A stretch of 64,000 nucleotides of DNA from Cupriavidus sp. P-10 (GCF_003402535.2 NZ_AP025170.1:558001-622000), one strand, 5' to 3'; shown: positions 54,499-63,805, numbered from the stretch's first letter. Notes: generated by a model not told the origin, from the letters alone. Program-made: numbers and translations.

Positions 54499-55884
54499 AT
54501 GCCTGACCTGCCCACCTTTTCGCGTGACGCTTCCTCCACCGGCCAGCGCAGCGGCCGTGAGGTCATTCCTGTAGGCGAGCTAAACCACACGATCGCCCGC
54601 TTGCTGGAGCGAAGCTTTCCCCTGGCCTGGGTGCGCGGCGAAATTTCCAACTTCACCCGCGCGGCCAGCGGCCACTGGTATTTTTCGCTCAAGGATGCGC
54701 GCGCCCAGATCCGCTGCGTGATGTTCCGCGGCCGCAACCAGCATGTTGACTTCCAGCCGCGCGAGGGCGAGGCGGTCGAGGTGCGCGCCGTGGTCACGAT
54801 GTACGAGGCGCGTGGCGAATTGCAGCTCGGCGTGGAGGCGATGCGCCGCGCCGGGCTGGGCAACCTGTACGAAGCTTTCCTGAGGCTGAAGGAGAAGCTG
54901 GCGCAGGCCGGCCTCTTCGACCCAGAGCGCAAGCGGCAGGTGCCGGCGCACCCGCGCACCATCGGTGTCATCACCTCGCTGCAGGCTGCCGCCTTGCGCG
55001 ATGTGCTGACCACGCTGCGCCGGCGCGCGCCGCATGTGCCGGTGGTGGTCTACCCGGTACCGGTGCAGGGTGCCGGCGCGGCACAGAAGATCGCCGACAT
55101 GATCGACCTGGCCGATGCGCGCGGCGAGTGCGAGGTGCTGATCCTGTGCCGCGGCGGGGGCAGCATCGAAGACCTGTGGTCGTTCAATGAAGAGGCGGTG
55201 GCGCACGCGATCGCGCGGTGCGCGCTGCCGCTGATTTCCGGCGTGGGGCACGAGACCGACTTCACCATTGCCGATTTCGTCGCCGACGTGCGCGCGCCCA
55301 CGCCGACCGGCGCGGCCGAACTGGTCAGCCCCGACCGCTCGCACCTGCTGGCGCAGACCCTGCGTGGCCGCGATGCGCTGGCGCAGGCGATGCGACGCAC
55401 GCTGGACTTGCGCGCCCAGCACCTGGACTGGCTGGCGCGGCGCGTGCGCAGCCCGCAGGCGCAGCTGCAGGAACGCCGCGCGCGCGTCGACAATCTGGCC
55501 CGACACTTGCGATCGGCATTGCGCGACACCGTGGTGTCGCAGCGGCATCGCCAGCAAGTGCTGGCGATGCGCTGGAGCGCCTGCCGGCCCGACACCGCCG
55601 CCGCACAGGCCGACCTGGGGCGGTTGTGGCAGCGGCTGCAGGCCGCCGCCGCGCGCCGCCACGAGCGCGCCGGCCAGCGCCTGGCGCGCGCGGCCGGTGC
55701 GCTGGAGTTGCTGGCGCCGCAGCGCACGCTCGAACGCGGCTACGCGGTGCTGCTCGACCAGCGCGGACGCGCGCTGCGCTCGCCCACTGAAATCCGCCCG
55801 GGCAGCGTGGTCGAGGCCCACCTGGCCGAGGGCGTTGCCGACCTGTCGATCGCCGGCGTGCAGCCGAAGCTGCCTGAATTCTGA
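54499..55884 (+). CDS. xseA: Exodeoxyribonuclease VII large subunit
   Basis: Catalytic subunit of the ATP-independent single-strand nuclease ExoVII. The 461-residue protein has an N-terminal OB fold ([28 protein letters not shown]), the catalytic core with [37 protein letters not shown] and [17 protein letters not shown], and a helical C-terminal region (residues about 290-400) that carries the small subunits. In most homologues ITS is followed by PTGAA or SGAA; here QAAALRD is a small variation. A TTGACA hexamer at 54440 could be a -35 element without a clear -10. xseB is not in the window. Confidence 0.96.
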   Translation: MPDLPTFSRDASSTGQRSGREVIPVGELNHTIARLLERSFPLAWVRGEISNFTRAASGHWYFSLKDARAQIRCVMFRGRNQHVDFQPREGEAVEVRAVVTMYEARGELQLGVEAMRRAGLGNLYEAFLRLKEKLAQAGLFDPERKRQVPAHPRTIGVITSLQAAALRDVLTTLRRRAPHVPVVVYPVPVQGAGAAQKIADMIDLADARGECEVLILCRGGGSIEDLWSFNEEAVAHAIARCALPLISGVGHETDFTIADFVADVRAPTPTGAAELVSPDRSHLLAQTLRGRDALAQAMRRTLDLRAQHLDWLARRVRSPQAQLQERRARVDNLARHLRSALRDTVVSQRHRQQVLAMRWSACRPDTAAAQADLGRLWQRLQAAAARRHERAGQRLARAAGALELLAPQRTLERGYAVLLDQRGRALRSPTEIRPGSVVEAHLAEGVADLSIAGVQPKLPEF

Positions 55885-55925
55885 GCGCGCGCATGTCCGC
55901 AACGAGTCCGATCCGCGCCCCGGGG

Positions 55926-55968
55926 AACGCTTGGGAAGCGCTTGGGAAGCGCTTGGGAAGCGCTTGGG
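55926..55968. repeat. 11-bp tandem repeat between xseA and sodB
   Basis: Three exact copies of AAGCGCTTGGG (55936-55968) follow a 10-bp partial copy (55926-55935). Each unit contains the palindrome AAGCGCTT. It begins 41 bp after the xseA stop. It is a likely polymorphic locus. Confidence 0.9.
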
Positions 55969-56042
55969 GAAGGGCGCGGAAAACCCCCGGAAACCCGCGC
56001 CCGGACAAACTAACATCGAAGCAGGGGGCATAGGCCCGCGGT

Positions 56043-56071
56043 TTGCGTGGGTATTCCAAGTCCCCTACAAT
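56043..56071 (+). promoter_or_regulatory. Promoter of sodB
   Basis: TTGCGT (56043-56048) and TACAAT (56066-56071) are spaced by 17 bp. Transcription would start about 38 bases before the sodB ATG. Confidence 0.7.
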
Positions 56072-56115
56072 CGACAGTTCCGGACCCCACAACCCCAACC
56101 CACAGAGACAGAACA

Positions 56116-56697
56116 ATGGAACACAAGCTCCCCCCGCTTCCGTACGCGCATGATGCCCTGGCTCCGCACATCTCCAAGGAGACGCTGGAGTTCCATCATG
56201 ACAAGCACCACCAGACCTACGTCACCAACCTGAACAACCTCATCAAGGGCACCGAGTTCGAGAACGCGACCCTGGAAGAGATCGTCAAGAAGTCGTCGGG
56301 CGGCATCTTCAACAACGCTGCCCAGGTGTGGAACCACACCTTCTACTGGGATTCGCTGAAGCCCAACGGCGGCGGCCAGCCGACCGGCGCGCTGGCTGAT
56401 GCCATCAACGCCAAGTGGGGCTCGTTCGACAAGTTCAAGGAAGAGTTCACCAAGACCGCCGTCGGCACCTTCGGTTCGGGCTGGGCCTGGCTGGTGAAGA
56501 AGGCCGATGGCTCGCTGGACCTGGTGTCCACTTCCAACGCCGCCACCCCGCTGACCACCGACGCCAAGCCGCTGCTGACCTGCGACGTGTGGGAACACGC
56601 TTACTACATCGACTACCGCAATGCCCGTCCGAAGTACGTCGAGGCATTCTGGAACGTCGTGAACTGGGACTTCGCCGGCTCGAATTTCGCTGGCTGA
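56116..56697 (+). CDS. sodB: Superoxide dismutase, iron type
   Basis: Converts superoxide to oxygen and hydrogen peroxide in the cytoplasm. The 193-residue protein has the four metal ligands: histidine in [13 protein letters not shown], histidine in VWNHTFYW, and aspartate and histidine in [25 protein letters not shown], with the glutamine in that position, and GSGWAWLV favour the iron over the manganese type. The ATG at 56116 follows a short CACAGAGACAGAAC leader. It has its own promoter and terminator. Confidence 0.97.
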   Translation: MEHKLPPLPYAHDALAPHISKETLEFHHDKHHQTYVTNLNNLIKGTEFENATLEEIVKKSSGGIFNNAAQVWNHTFYWDSLKPNGGGQPTGALADAINAKWGSFDKFKEEFTKTAVGTFGSGWAWLVKKADGSLDLVSTSNAATPLTTDAKPLLTCDVWEHAYYIDYRNARPKYVEAFWNVVNWDFAGSNFAG

Positions 56698-56718
56698 TCC
56701 ACGGATCACCGTCTCATG

Positions 56719-56745
56719 AAAAAGGGCCGCAAGGCCCTTTTTTCT
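56719..56745 (+). terminator. Intrinsic terminator after sodB
   Basis: AAAGGGCC-GCAA-GGCCCTTT (56721-56740) followed by more T residues, 23 bp after the sodB stop. Confidence 0.94.
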
Positions 56746-56763
56746 TGCACGCTCGCCTCCGCT

Positions 56764-56905
56764 TCAATCCTGCTTCGGCTGTCCGTTCGACGCCATCAGT
56801 CCGCCATCCACCGGCAAATTGACGCCAGTGACAAAGCGCGCCCCGAGACCGTCGACACATTGACGATGCAGCTGCGCGCCTCGAGCAGCGCGGGCATGGC
56901 GGCAC
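56764..56905 (-). pseudogene. Remnant of a short-chain dehydrogenase gene with internal deletion
   Basis: On the minus strand one frame (about 56840-56896) reads PALLEARSCIVNVSTVSG, the middle of an SDR around its catalytic serine, and another frame (56764-56841) reads ARFVTGVNLPVDGGLMASNG, the C-terminal end of an SDR. In an intact enzyme some 100 residues, including the YxxxK motif, lie between these parts. The two are fused out of frame, so this is a decayed gene. The 150 bp upstream has no recognisable coding sequence. Confidence 0.75.
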
Positions 56906-57058
56906 GGCCGGGCCACCCGCCGTGGCAGCGCGTGCGTGGCACCGGCAGCAGGCGCAATGGCGCGCTTTCTACAAGGCGTGGAGTTTCTTACAAGCGTCAT
57001 GCGTGCTGTGCCTCCCGATTCGCCCCGCCCACACGGGGAGCCGTTCCTGAGGGGCTGC

Positions 57059-57664
57059 CTAGCCTCCACCGCGCGCCAGCCTCGCGGCGGCGCGCAGGCT
57101 GCGCACGATGCGGTCGAACGCGGCAGCGCGCGCGTCGTCGGAGCGCTGGCGCAGCGCGAACGACGGGTGGTAAGTGGCGATGACGAGCCGGCCCTCATGC
57201 TCGACCGGTGTGTCCATCATCGTGCCGAGTGTCACGCTCTTGCGACCGAGCACCGCGCGCGCGGCGGTCGCGCCCAGCGCGACGATGATCGTGGGATCCA
57301 CCTGCTTCAACTCGCGCTCGAGCCACAGGTGGCAGGCCTCGATCTCCAGCTGCCCGGGCGACTTGTGCAGGCGCCGCTTGCCGCGCAATTCGAACTTGAA
57401 ATGCTTGACCGCGTTGGTCATGAACAGTTTGTCGCGGTCCAGTCCGGCCTGGTCCAGCGCCTCGTCCAGCAGGTGTCCCGCGGGACCCACGAAGGGCGAG
57501 CCTTGCAGGTCTTCCTGCGATCCCGGCTGTTCGCCCACCAGCATGATGCGCGCGCGCGGCGCGCCCGCACCCGGCACCCCCTGCGTGGCGTTGCGCCATA
57601 GCGGGCAACGCCGGCATTCATTCAGTTCGGCATGGCTGACCGGGGGTTTCTTGCGCTCGGGCAT
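57059..57664 (-). CDS. UdgX-like uracil-DNA glycosylase
   Basis: A 201-residue family 4/UdgX uracil-DNA glycosylase. Motif A is GEQPGSQEDLQGSPFVGPAG, with the glutamine of UdgX instead of GEAPG; the R-loop insert GKRRLH holds histidine 100, which in Mycobacterium smegmatis UdgX bonds covalently to the abasic site; motif B is HPSFALR. Fe-S cysteines C17 and C20 and C111 are present, but the protein has no fourth cysteine: the position expected for it reads VALGATAA with alanine 129. The start at 57664 gives the normal N-terminus. UdgX excises uracil and stays covalently bound to DNA. Confidence 0.93.
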   Translation of the reverse strand: MPERKKPPVSHAELNECRRCPLWRNATQGVPGAGAPRARIMLVGEQPGSQEDLQGSPFVGPAGHLLDEALDQAGLDRDKLFMTNAVKHFKFELRGKRRLHKSPGQLEIEACHLWLERELKQVDPTIIVALGATAARAVLGRKSVTLGTMMDTPVEHEGRLVIATYHPSFALRQRSDDARAAAFDRIVRSLRAAARLARGGG

Positions 57665-57787
57665 GGCATCGATGGCAGGGCGGTGCGGGACGCATAGCCC
57701 GCTAGCGGGTGCGCAGCAGGTTCCGCGCCATGCAAGGCATCGTCAGCAGGCATTCAATATCGGGGAACAGAAAGGGGGGGCGGTGCT

Positions 57788-58543
57788 TCAGCCTTGTGTG
57801 GGGCCTGCGGCAGACAGCGACCAGTAACGCTCTGGCGCGCACAGGTCGCACAGCTGCGCTTCGCCGAACATCTGCAGCTGGCTCTGGTACGCATTGATCG
57901 CGTAGCTCTTCTGCGCGAGGTACTGTCCGACCGGCAGGTTGACCGGTGTCGCTTGCAGCCCGGCACGCAGGCATTCGGCCAGCCGCTCCTGCAATACCCC
58001 TGGCCGCCGGCGGTGGATCGCGTCCTCGTAGTAGAGCCACTGCACCTGCGGGTTGGGTGCCGCGTGCGGAGACGAAGGTTCCAGCAGCGCGCTCCAGGCA
58101 CCCGCGCGTGCCTGGGCCGCCTGCATCAGCAGCCGGCAGGCGTCGTGCACCAGCACGTGGTCGGTGTGGAACAGGCCAAGCGGCGCGATCACCAGGCCTT
58201 CGGTCTGCGCAAGCAAGACGCGCTGCAGGCCGTCGGCGAGCTCGCGCGGCGTGTGGCGGCGGCCGTACTGGCCGTCCCAGAACTCAAGCCAGACCGGATG
58301 CGCGTCCAGCATGCCGAGCGCGCGGCTATCCTCGCGCCGGCGCGCGAGCACTGCCTGCTCGGCGCTGTCGAAGCCCGCGTTGCGGTCCCAGTCCGGCGCC
58401 GCCATGCCCGCGGGCGGGACGCCGGCCAGGACAGTCACCACGCGCGTGCCGCGTACCGCGGCGATCAGGCCGCCGCAGCTGAACACCGCGTCGTCCAGGT
58501 GCGGAGCGATCACCGTTACCGGGCCGGCTATGTCAGTCACCAT
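57788..58543 (-). CDS. PIG-L/LmbE-family deacetylase
   Basis: A 251-residue zinc-dependent N-deacetylase. The metal site is PHLDDAVFSCGG (H15, D18), with the second histidine in the GLFHTDHVLVHDA segment. Family members deacetylate N-acetylglucosaminyl compounds in glycolipid, mycothiol/bacillithiol or antibiotic synthesis. Here no glycosyltransferase is adjacent; it lies 108 bp downstream of an orphan gene on the same strand. Substrate unknown. Confidence 0.92.
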   Translation of the reverse strand: MVTDIAGPVTVIAPHLDDAVFSCGGLIAAVRGTRVVTVLAGVPPAGMAAPDWDRNAGFDSAEQAVLARRREDSRALGMLDAHPVWLEFWDGQYGRRHTPRELADGLQRVLLAQTEGLVIAPLGLFHTDHVLVHDACRLLMQAAQARAGAWSALLEPSSPHAAPNPQVQWLYYEDAIHRRRPGVLQERLAECLRAGLQATPVNLPVGQYLAQKSYAINAYQSQLQMFGEAQLCDLCAPERYWSLSAAGPTQG

Positions 58544-58651
58544 CGAATCACCATTGCCGCCGCCACGTCGTTTCGTCGCCTTTCGTCGCCGAATGGCACA
58601 AGACGCTGCGCATGGTGGCCGGCCAGGCCGGCGGCCGCGCTCCTGGGCGAA

Positions 58652-59095
58652 TCAGGCCTGCCCGTGACCGCCGGAGGGCGCGCCCGTATGTGCGCGCGCG
58701 CGCGTGCCGGCCGAGACGGTGCAGCAGACCAGAAAGTAGGCGCGCTTGAGCGCCATCGCGGCCTGCGCCTTCTTGCCTTCCTCGGCGAAGGCAAAGGCTT
58801 CGCGCAGGCACTGGCTGATCCCGTCGGCGGTGCCGTGCTGCTCGAACAATCCGTCGGGCCGGTTCCCCCACAGACCCAGCAGTACGGCCTGCCGTTGCGC
58901 GAGCGTTTGCGGCGGCCATGCGCGCTCGCGGCTCAGCAATTCCAGGCGGGTGGCAAGCAGCGTCTCCAGGAACAGTGTAGGACGCGCAGGATGCGGGGCG
59001 CCGGCAGCCGGTTGCAGCACAGCGGCTGGGGCCAACGGCGCGTCAGCGGCGCCGCCCGCGGCTATAGCCGTTTCGCCTTGCAGGAAAGTGGTCAT
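58652..59095 (-). CDS. Hypothetical protein
   Basis: A 147-residue open frame from the ATG at 59095 with no family I recognise. The first 45 residues are Ala/Pro-rich; the rest is predicted mainly helical (ETLLATRLELLSRERAW, FAFAEEGKKAQAAMALKRAY) with a pair of cysteines (VCCTVSAG). There is no signal peptide or membrane segment. The frame is open about 315 bases further upstream, but with a composition not typical of coding DNA, so the shorter form is preferred. It lies between the hybrid kinase and the PIG-L gene on the same strand. Confidence 0.55.
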   Translation of the reverse strand: MTTFLQGETAIAAGGAADAPLAPAAVLQPAAGAPHPARPTLFLETLLATRLELLSRERAWPPQTLAQRQAVLLGLWGNRPDGLFEQHGTADGISQCLREAFAFAEEGKKAQAAMALKRAYFLVCCTVSAGTRARAHTGAPSGGHGQA

Positions 59096-59378
59096 GGCAT
59101 TGGGGGAGACCGCGCCGTCCCTGCATGGGCAGGCATGGCGGGGCGCGATCCCCGGGTCTGGTTGCGCTCGCGCGCTCATTGAATGCGCTGCAAGTTGCGT
59201 TCCAGGCGCGGGCCAGCGCGGCAGGCCCGGCACGGCGCAGGGGCGGCACCGCGCTGGCGGGGAATATTGCAACGATGCGCGTAAATCCGCGGGGTACGGC
59301 TGGTACTTGCCGCCCGTGCCATGCCCGTGCAACGATCCCTGCCCACCGTACGGCGGCTGTGGGCCTTGTTCCGGGACC

Positions 59379-62300
59379 TTACACCGCGCGCAGGTCCCGG
59401 ATGGCGTCAAGCAGCGCCTGGAGCGACACCGGCTTGGTCAGGTGTGCGTCAAAGCCTGCCTGCATCGACTGCCGGACATCGTCCGGGCGCCCATAGCCGC
59501 TCAGCGCGATCGCCGTCAGCGCGTTCAGGTGCGGCTGCAGGCGGATGGCGCGGATGACGTCCAGGCCCGACATGCCCGGCATGCCGATGTCGGAGAGCAG
59601 CAGATCCGCCGGATGGTGTGCCAGCCAGTCCAGCGCCTCCTGCCCGCTGGTGGCCACCGTTACGCTGGCGCCCTCCATTTCGAGCAGCAGCTTGAACGTC
59701 TCGACCGTGCCGGGATCGTCGTCGACCAGCAGGATCCCGGTGCCGCCCAGCGGCAGTGACGGTGCGGGCGCTGGTACGGCATTGGCGGCGATATCCTCGC
59801 GCAGCGGGAAGGTGACCGTGAAGACCGCACCATGTCCGAGGCCGGCGGATGCCGCACGCACCGTACCGCCCTGCATCGAGACCAGTTCGCGCACCAGCGA
59901 CAGCCCGATGCCAAGGCCACCCTGGCGCGCGGTGGGAGAGGTGCCCTGGCGGAACATGTCGAAGATATGCGGCAGGCTCTGCGGCTCGATGCCCACGCCG
60001 GTATCGCGCACCGCCAGCACCGCATCACCGTCGGCACGGTCCAGCGTCACAGTGATGATGCCGCCGTCACCGGTGTACTTGAGCGCATTGCTGACCAGGT
60101 TCCACACGATCTGCTCGACGCGCGTCAGGTCTGCATCGATCACCAGCCGCTGTGGCGGCAGCGAGCGCTCCAGTTTGATGCCCTTGCGCGCGGCATCTTC
60201 CTCGATGGCGTTGCAGACCCGGTCGACCACTTCGGCCCAGTCCACCGGCGCGCGCGCGATCGACAGCTTGCCGGTGCGCAGGCGCGACATGTCGAGCAGG
60301 TCGTCGATGATATGCGCCTGGCCAATCACGGTCCGCCGGATCGTGGCGGCGGCGCGCTGGATCACGGCGTTGCCGCGCGCGTCGGGCGAGCGGCTGATCA
60401 ACTCGGCGCTGGCGCTGATCAGGTTGAGCGGATGCTTCAGCTCGTGCGACACCACCGCCAGGAAGTCGTCGCGCCCGCGTTCGGCGCGCTGGCCGGCGCG
60501 GGCCTCGTCGGGATCGGTTGCGCCGGGCCGGGCAGTGAGCGAGGCCAACCGCGTCAGCGCCGCTTCCTTGCCGGCTTCCAGCTCTGCGGTGGCCGAGCGC
60601 AGCTCTTCGTTGATCGCCTGCAGCTCCTCGTTGGAAGCCTTCAATTCCTCGTTCGAGGTCTCGGCCTGCTCGATGGTGGCCTGCAGCCGCTCCTTGACGC
60701 GGCGCAGCTCGCTTTCCAGCCGCGCGATCGTCGGGTCGCGCCCGTCGCCGGTTTTGCCCACGGGCACCGTGCTCATGCTGTCATCTACCTCGTCGAACAG
60801 GATCAGCACGAAGTCGCCGTTGGACTCGGCATCGTGGACCGGCCGCGCGGTCATGTTGACAAAGAAGCTGCGCCCGTCCCGCTCCAGTTGCACGCGCCTG
60901 GCCTCGACGCTGTGATTGGTCTGCAACGCCTGGTAGATCGCGGTGCGCAGTTCCAGCCGCAGTTCCTGGCGCACGGCGGCGATGATGTTATGCGAGGGCT
61001 CGCCGCCGGCGTATTGCAGGAAGCGGCCGGTACGGTCCGACAGATGCACGATTTCGGAGTCGCGGCTGACCAGCACGCTGGGGGGCGCGTGCTGCTCGAG
61101 CAGGCGCTGGTGCAGGTCGCCGAAGGAGAACTTGCGCTTGCCTGACGGCTGCAGCACCGCCACGGGCGTGCGCCCGTTGGCGGCACCGGCCGGCAGTGGC
61201 AACGGCGCGTCTGCGCGCGCCGCGACATTGGCGCGGTACAGGCGCGACTTCTTGTCGACCACCGAGAACAGGTTGCTGGCGCTTTCGGCCGCTTCGGAAC
61301 TGCCCAGGAACAGGTAGCCGCCGGGCCGCAGTGCGAAGTGGAAGGTGCGCAGGATATCGGCCTGTGCGTCGCGGTCGAGGTAGATCAGCAGGTTGCGGCA
61401 GCAGATCAGGTCAAGGCGCGCGAACGGCGGGTCGCTGAGCACGTTGTGCAGCGCGAACAGCACGCGCTCGCGCAGCTCCTTGCGCACGCGGAAATGGGCG
61501 CCATCCTTGTTGAAGAACTGCCGCACGCGCGCCGGCTCGACGTCGGCGACGATGGACTCCGGATACATCCCGTTGCGGGCGATCGCTACCGCGCGCTCGT
61601 CGATATCGGTGGCGAACACCTGGAACGGCAACGGCTGCGGCGTCTGCGAAGACGCCTCCTGCAGCAGCATGGCCAGCGAATACGCTTCTTCGCCGGTGGC
61701 GCAGCCGGGCGCCCAGACCCGGACCGGGTCGTGCCCGGCGCGGTTCTGGAACAGGGGCGTCAGGACTTCGGCGCGCAGCGCCTCGAAGGCGTCTGTGTCA
61801 CGGAAGAAATTCGTCACGCTGATCAGCATGTCCTGCAGCAGCGCCGGCGTTTCATCCGGATGGAGGTGGAGGTAGTCGCGGTACTGCTGCAGGTCGGTCA
61901 GCCCGTTGACCTGCAGCCGGCGCTCGATGCGCCGCAGCACCGTGGCGCGCTTGTAATGGCGGAAATCGTGCGAGGTGCGGGAGCGCAAGGTCACCATGAT
62001 CTCGCGCAGTGCGCGTTCCTGGCTTTCCGGCTGCTGCCCGGGCTTGCCTTCATCCGGCGTCTGCGGCAGGTGGATATGGCTGGCGGTGTTCCACAGGTCC
62101 AGCAACCGCTGCGGGATATCGTTGGCCGGCAGCACGAAATCCACCAGGCCGGTGCTGATGGCCGAGCGCGGCATGCTCGGATATTCGGCGTCTTCCGGAT
62201 CCTGCGCGATGGCGATGCCGCCCAGCTCCTTCACGCGGGTCAGCCCGACTGAACCGTTGGCGCCGGCGCCGGACAAGACCACGCTGATTGCGCGCTGGCG

Positions 62301-62690
62301 ATGCGCTTCGGCCAGCGAGCGAAAGAACAGGTCGATCGCCGCGCCGCGGCCTCCCTGCGCGCCAGGGCCTTCCTGCTGCGTCACGTGCAGGCAGCCGTCG
62401 ACCATGGCCAGGCTGCAGTCCGGCGCGATGACGTAGACCTTGTTGGCCTCGATGCGGGCGGTGTTGCTGACCTGCTGCACGGGCATGGCGGTGCGCGCCT
62501 GGAGCAGCGGCGCCAGTTGGCTGGCGTGGTCCGGGGACAGGTGCGCGACGAGGACGAAGGCAGCCCCGGTACTGGCTGGCAGGGCTTCGAAAAACTGGTT
62601 CAAGGCAGCTATGCCGCCAGCGGATGCGCCGAGACCGACCACGGGGAAGGCAAGCGGGCTTGGCAGGGGTTCGTCACGATTTCTGGACAT
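59379..62690 (-). CDS. CheB-CheR-PAS-histidine kinase-receiver hybrid
   Basis: An 1103-residue cytoplasmic fusion. Order: CheB methylesterase-like domain (residues 15-200; S23 in GASAGG, H50), CheR methyltransferase (about 225-490; SAM motif WAPGCATGEEAYS, FFRDTDAF), a PAS-like region (about 525-635), a coiled coil (655-720; repeated NEEL), HisKA with H749 (VVSHELKHPLNL), HATPase (N-box VWNLVSNALKYTG, GGLGIGLSLVREL) and a receiver with D1034 (LLLSDIGMPG). The catalytic aspartate of CheB is replaced by N145 in SGAGANGSVG. No chemoreceptor is near. Such fusions sense through non-classical routes; partner and output are unknown. Confidence 0.93.
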   Translation of the reverse strand: MSRNRDEPLPSPLAFPVVGLGASAGGIAALNQFFEALPASTGAAFVLVAHLSPDHASQLAPLLQARTAMPVQQVSNTARIEANKVYVIAPDCSLAMVDGCLHVTQQEGPGAQGGRGAAIDLFFRSLAEAHRQRAISVVLSGAGANGSVGLTRVKELGGIAIAQDPEDAEYPSMPRSAISTGLVDFVLPANDIPQRLLDLWNTASHIHLPQTPDEGKPGQQPESQERALREIMVTLRSRTSHDFRHYKRATVLRRIERRLQVNGLTDLQQYRDYLHLHPDETPALLQDMLISVTNFFRDTDAFEALRAEVLTPLFQNRAGHDPVRVWAPGCATGEEAYSLAMLLQEASSQTPQPLPFQVFATDIDERAVAIARNGMYPESIVADVEPARVRQFFNKDGAHFRVRKELRERVLFALHNVLSDPPFARLDLICCRNLLIYLDRDAQADILRTFHFALRPGGYLFLGSSEAAESASNLFSVVDKKSRLYRANVAARADAPLPLPAGAANGRTPVAVLQPSGKRKFSFGDLHQRLLEQHAPPSVLVSRDSEIVHLSDRTGRFLQYAGGEPSHNIIAAVRQELRLELRTAIYQALQTNHSVEARRVQLERDGRSFFVNMTARPVHDAESNGDFVLILFDEVDDSMSTVPVGKTGDGRDPTIARLESELRRVKERLQATIEQAETSNEELKASNEELQAINEELRSATAELEAGKEAALTRLASLTARPGATDPDEARAGQRAERGRDDFLAVVSHELKHPLNLISASAELISRSPDARGNAVIQRAAATIRRTVIGQAHIIDDLLDMSRLRTGKLSIARAPVDWAEVVDRVCNAIEEDAARKGIKLERSLPPQRLVIDADLTRVEQIVWNLVSNALKYTGDGGIITVTLDRADGDAVLAVRDTGVGIEPQSLPHIFDMFRQGTSPTARQGGLGIGLSLVRELVSMQGGTVRAASAGLGHGAVFTVTFPLREDIAANAVPAPAPSLPLGGTGILLVDDDPGTVETFKLLLEMEGASVTVATSGQEALDWLAHHPADLLLSDIGMPGMSGLDVIRAIRLQPHLNALTAIALSGYGRPDDVRQSMQAGFDAHLTKPVSLQALLDAIRDLRAV

Positions 62691-62848
62691 TACTGCATGG
62701 GTAAGTGGAATTGCGCCGGCCGGAAGTGGCGCAATCCGCGTGCAAGGCGCCCGCCGCTCGTGCGGGGAACGCAGGGCATTGGCATCGTTGTTTGCCCGGG
62801 TGCGTCATGCCACGTCCTCTCTTGAACCGGCTTGCCGACGCCACCCGG

Positions 62849-63499
62849 CTATTCCGCGGTGGACACTTCCGCGTCGGCTTCGGCTTCGGTGCTGTCGCCG
62901 ACCGGGGGCAGCAGGATCGTTGCCGGTGCCGCCGCGCGGATGCGCAGCACCGTCTGGCGCGAGGTATTGAAACGTCGCGCGGTCTCGCTGACCGACTGGC
63001 CCTCCGCCAGCGCGCGCAGGATCGCGTCGCGTTCTTCGGGCTTGTGCTTGGGCGGGCGTCCGACCGCGCGCCCCATGGCCTTGGCCGCGGCCAGGCTGTC
63101 GCGCACGCGCGCACTGCGCGTGCTGCCCTCCAGCGCGGCAACGGTGCGCAGAACCATGACCGCCTCCGGCGGTGCGGCGCTGGCCAGGTTGGCGCGGCTG
63201 AGCTGCACGCAATGCAGTGCCACGCCGAGCAGGCGGAACTTGCGGATCGTACCCAGCACTTCCTGCACGCTCCAGCCCAGGCAGCACAACTGCATGGTCA
63301 CCACGATGTCGCCGGCGCGCACCCGTTGCAGCAGCGACAGCAGCCGCGGCCGTTCGCCCGCGGGTACTGAAGCCGGCTCGCTTTCCCAGAAGGCACAGCG
63401 CAGGTCGACGGTATAGCCGGCACGGTCGGCGATGCGCAGTTCGTCTTCCATCGCGTCGAGATCACCGGCGCGGTTCGAGTAGATGAAGGTAGACGGCAT
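62849..63499 (-). CDS. Serine-recombinase-like DNA-binding protein without catalytic residues
   Basis: A 216-residue protein with a resolvase fold (residues 3-140) and a C-terminal Hin-type HTH (about 157-190, DAILRALAEGQSVSETARRF). Compared with active resolvases the nucleophilic serine of YxRVS is missing (IYSNRAGDL, alanine 11), and KLDRLGR reads QLCCLGW (C72, C73, W76), so two catalytic arginines and the aspartate are lost. The hinge helix and GRPPKHK linker are normal. This points to a DNA-binding protein, perhaps a regulator, that no longer cuts DNA. The ATG at 63499 has AGGA nearby. It lies 158 bp upstream of the hybrid kinase on the same strand. The C-tail is acidic. Confidence 0.85.
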   Translation of the reverse strand: MPSTFIYSNRAGDLDAMEDELRIADRAGYTVDLRCAFWESEPASVPAGERPRLLSLLQRVRAGDIVVTMQLCCLGWSVQEVLGTIRKFRLLGVALHCVQLSRANLASAAPPEAVMVLRTVAALEGSTRSARVRDSLAAAKAMGRAVGRPPKHKPEERDAILRALAEGQSVSETARRFNTSRQTVLRIRAAAPATILLPPVGDSTEAEADAEVSTAE

Positions 63500-63805
63500 G
63501 AGGATTCCTCTTTGTGATCTTTCGTCTCCGGTCGCTGGCCGGACGCACCTCCAGGCATGTCCGCAAGCGACCTGTTTCTTCTGATTAGCAAAACTCGTCC
63601 CAGCAGCAGGGGGCGGCAAGATAGTGACGGTTATCGTGCCGATGTGTGCATTTCTGTCATGTACGTAACGCGAGTCTTACGTACTCGCGCGAAGCGCTCT
63701 GCGACGCGCACGCCTCGGCTAGCATGCGGATAAGGCGCGACATCAGGCCGTGCCGGTGAACGGGCATGCCGGTGCGCGCAAGCTTTTCAATGTGAGGCGG
63801 TACCC
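63500..63805. promoter_or_regulatory. Intergenic region with nested palindromes
   Basis: At 63661-63689 two inverted repeats interlock: GTACGTAA-N8-TTACGTAC and CGCGAGT-N7-ACTCGCG. They could be an operator or alternative hairpins between the divergent recombinase-like gene and the plus-strand gene at 63806. No good -10/-35 pair was found. Confidence 0.45.

Noticed and set aside
55926..55968. 11-bp tandem repeat considered as CRISPR
   Set aside because: Repeats are contiguous, only 11 bp long and without spacers; no cas gene is in the window.
56906..57058. Further SDR or other gene upstream of the SDR remnant
   Set aside because: No recognisable peptide in any frame and no ribosome site; treated as non-coding debris.
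58652..59410. 252-codon version of the orphan protein gene
   Set aside because: The first 105 codons are Cys/Pro/Gly-rich without coding character; the ATG at 59095 is preferred.
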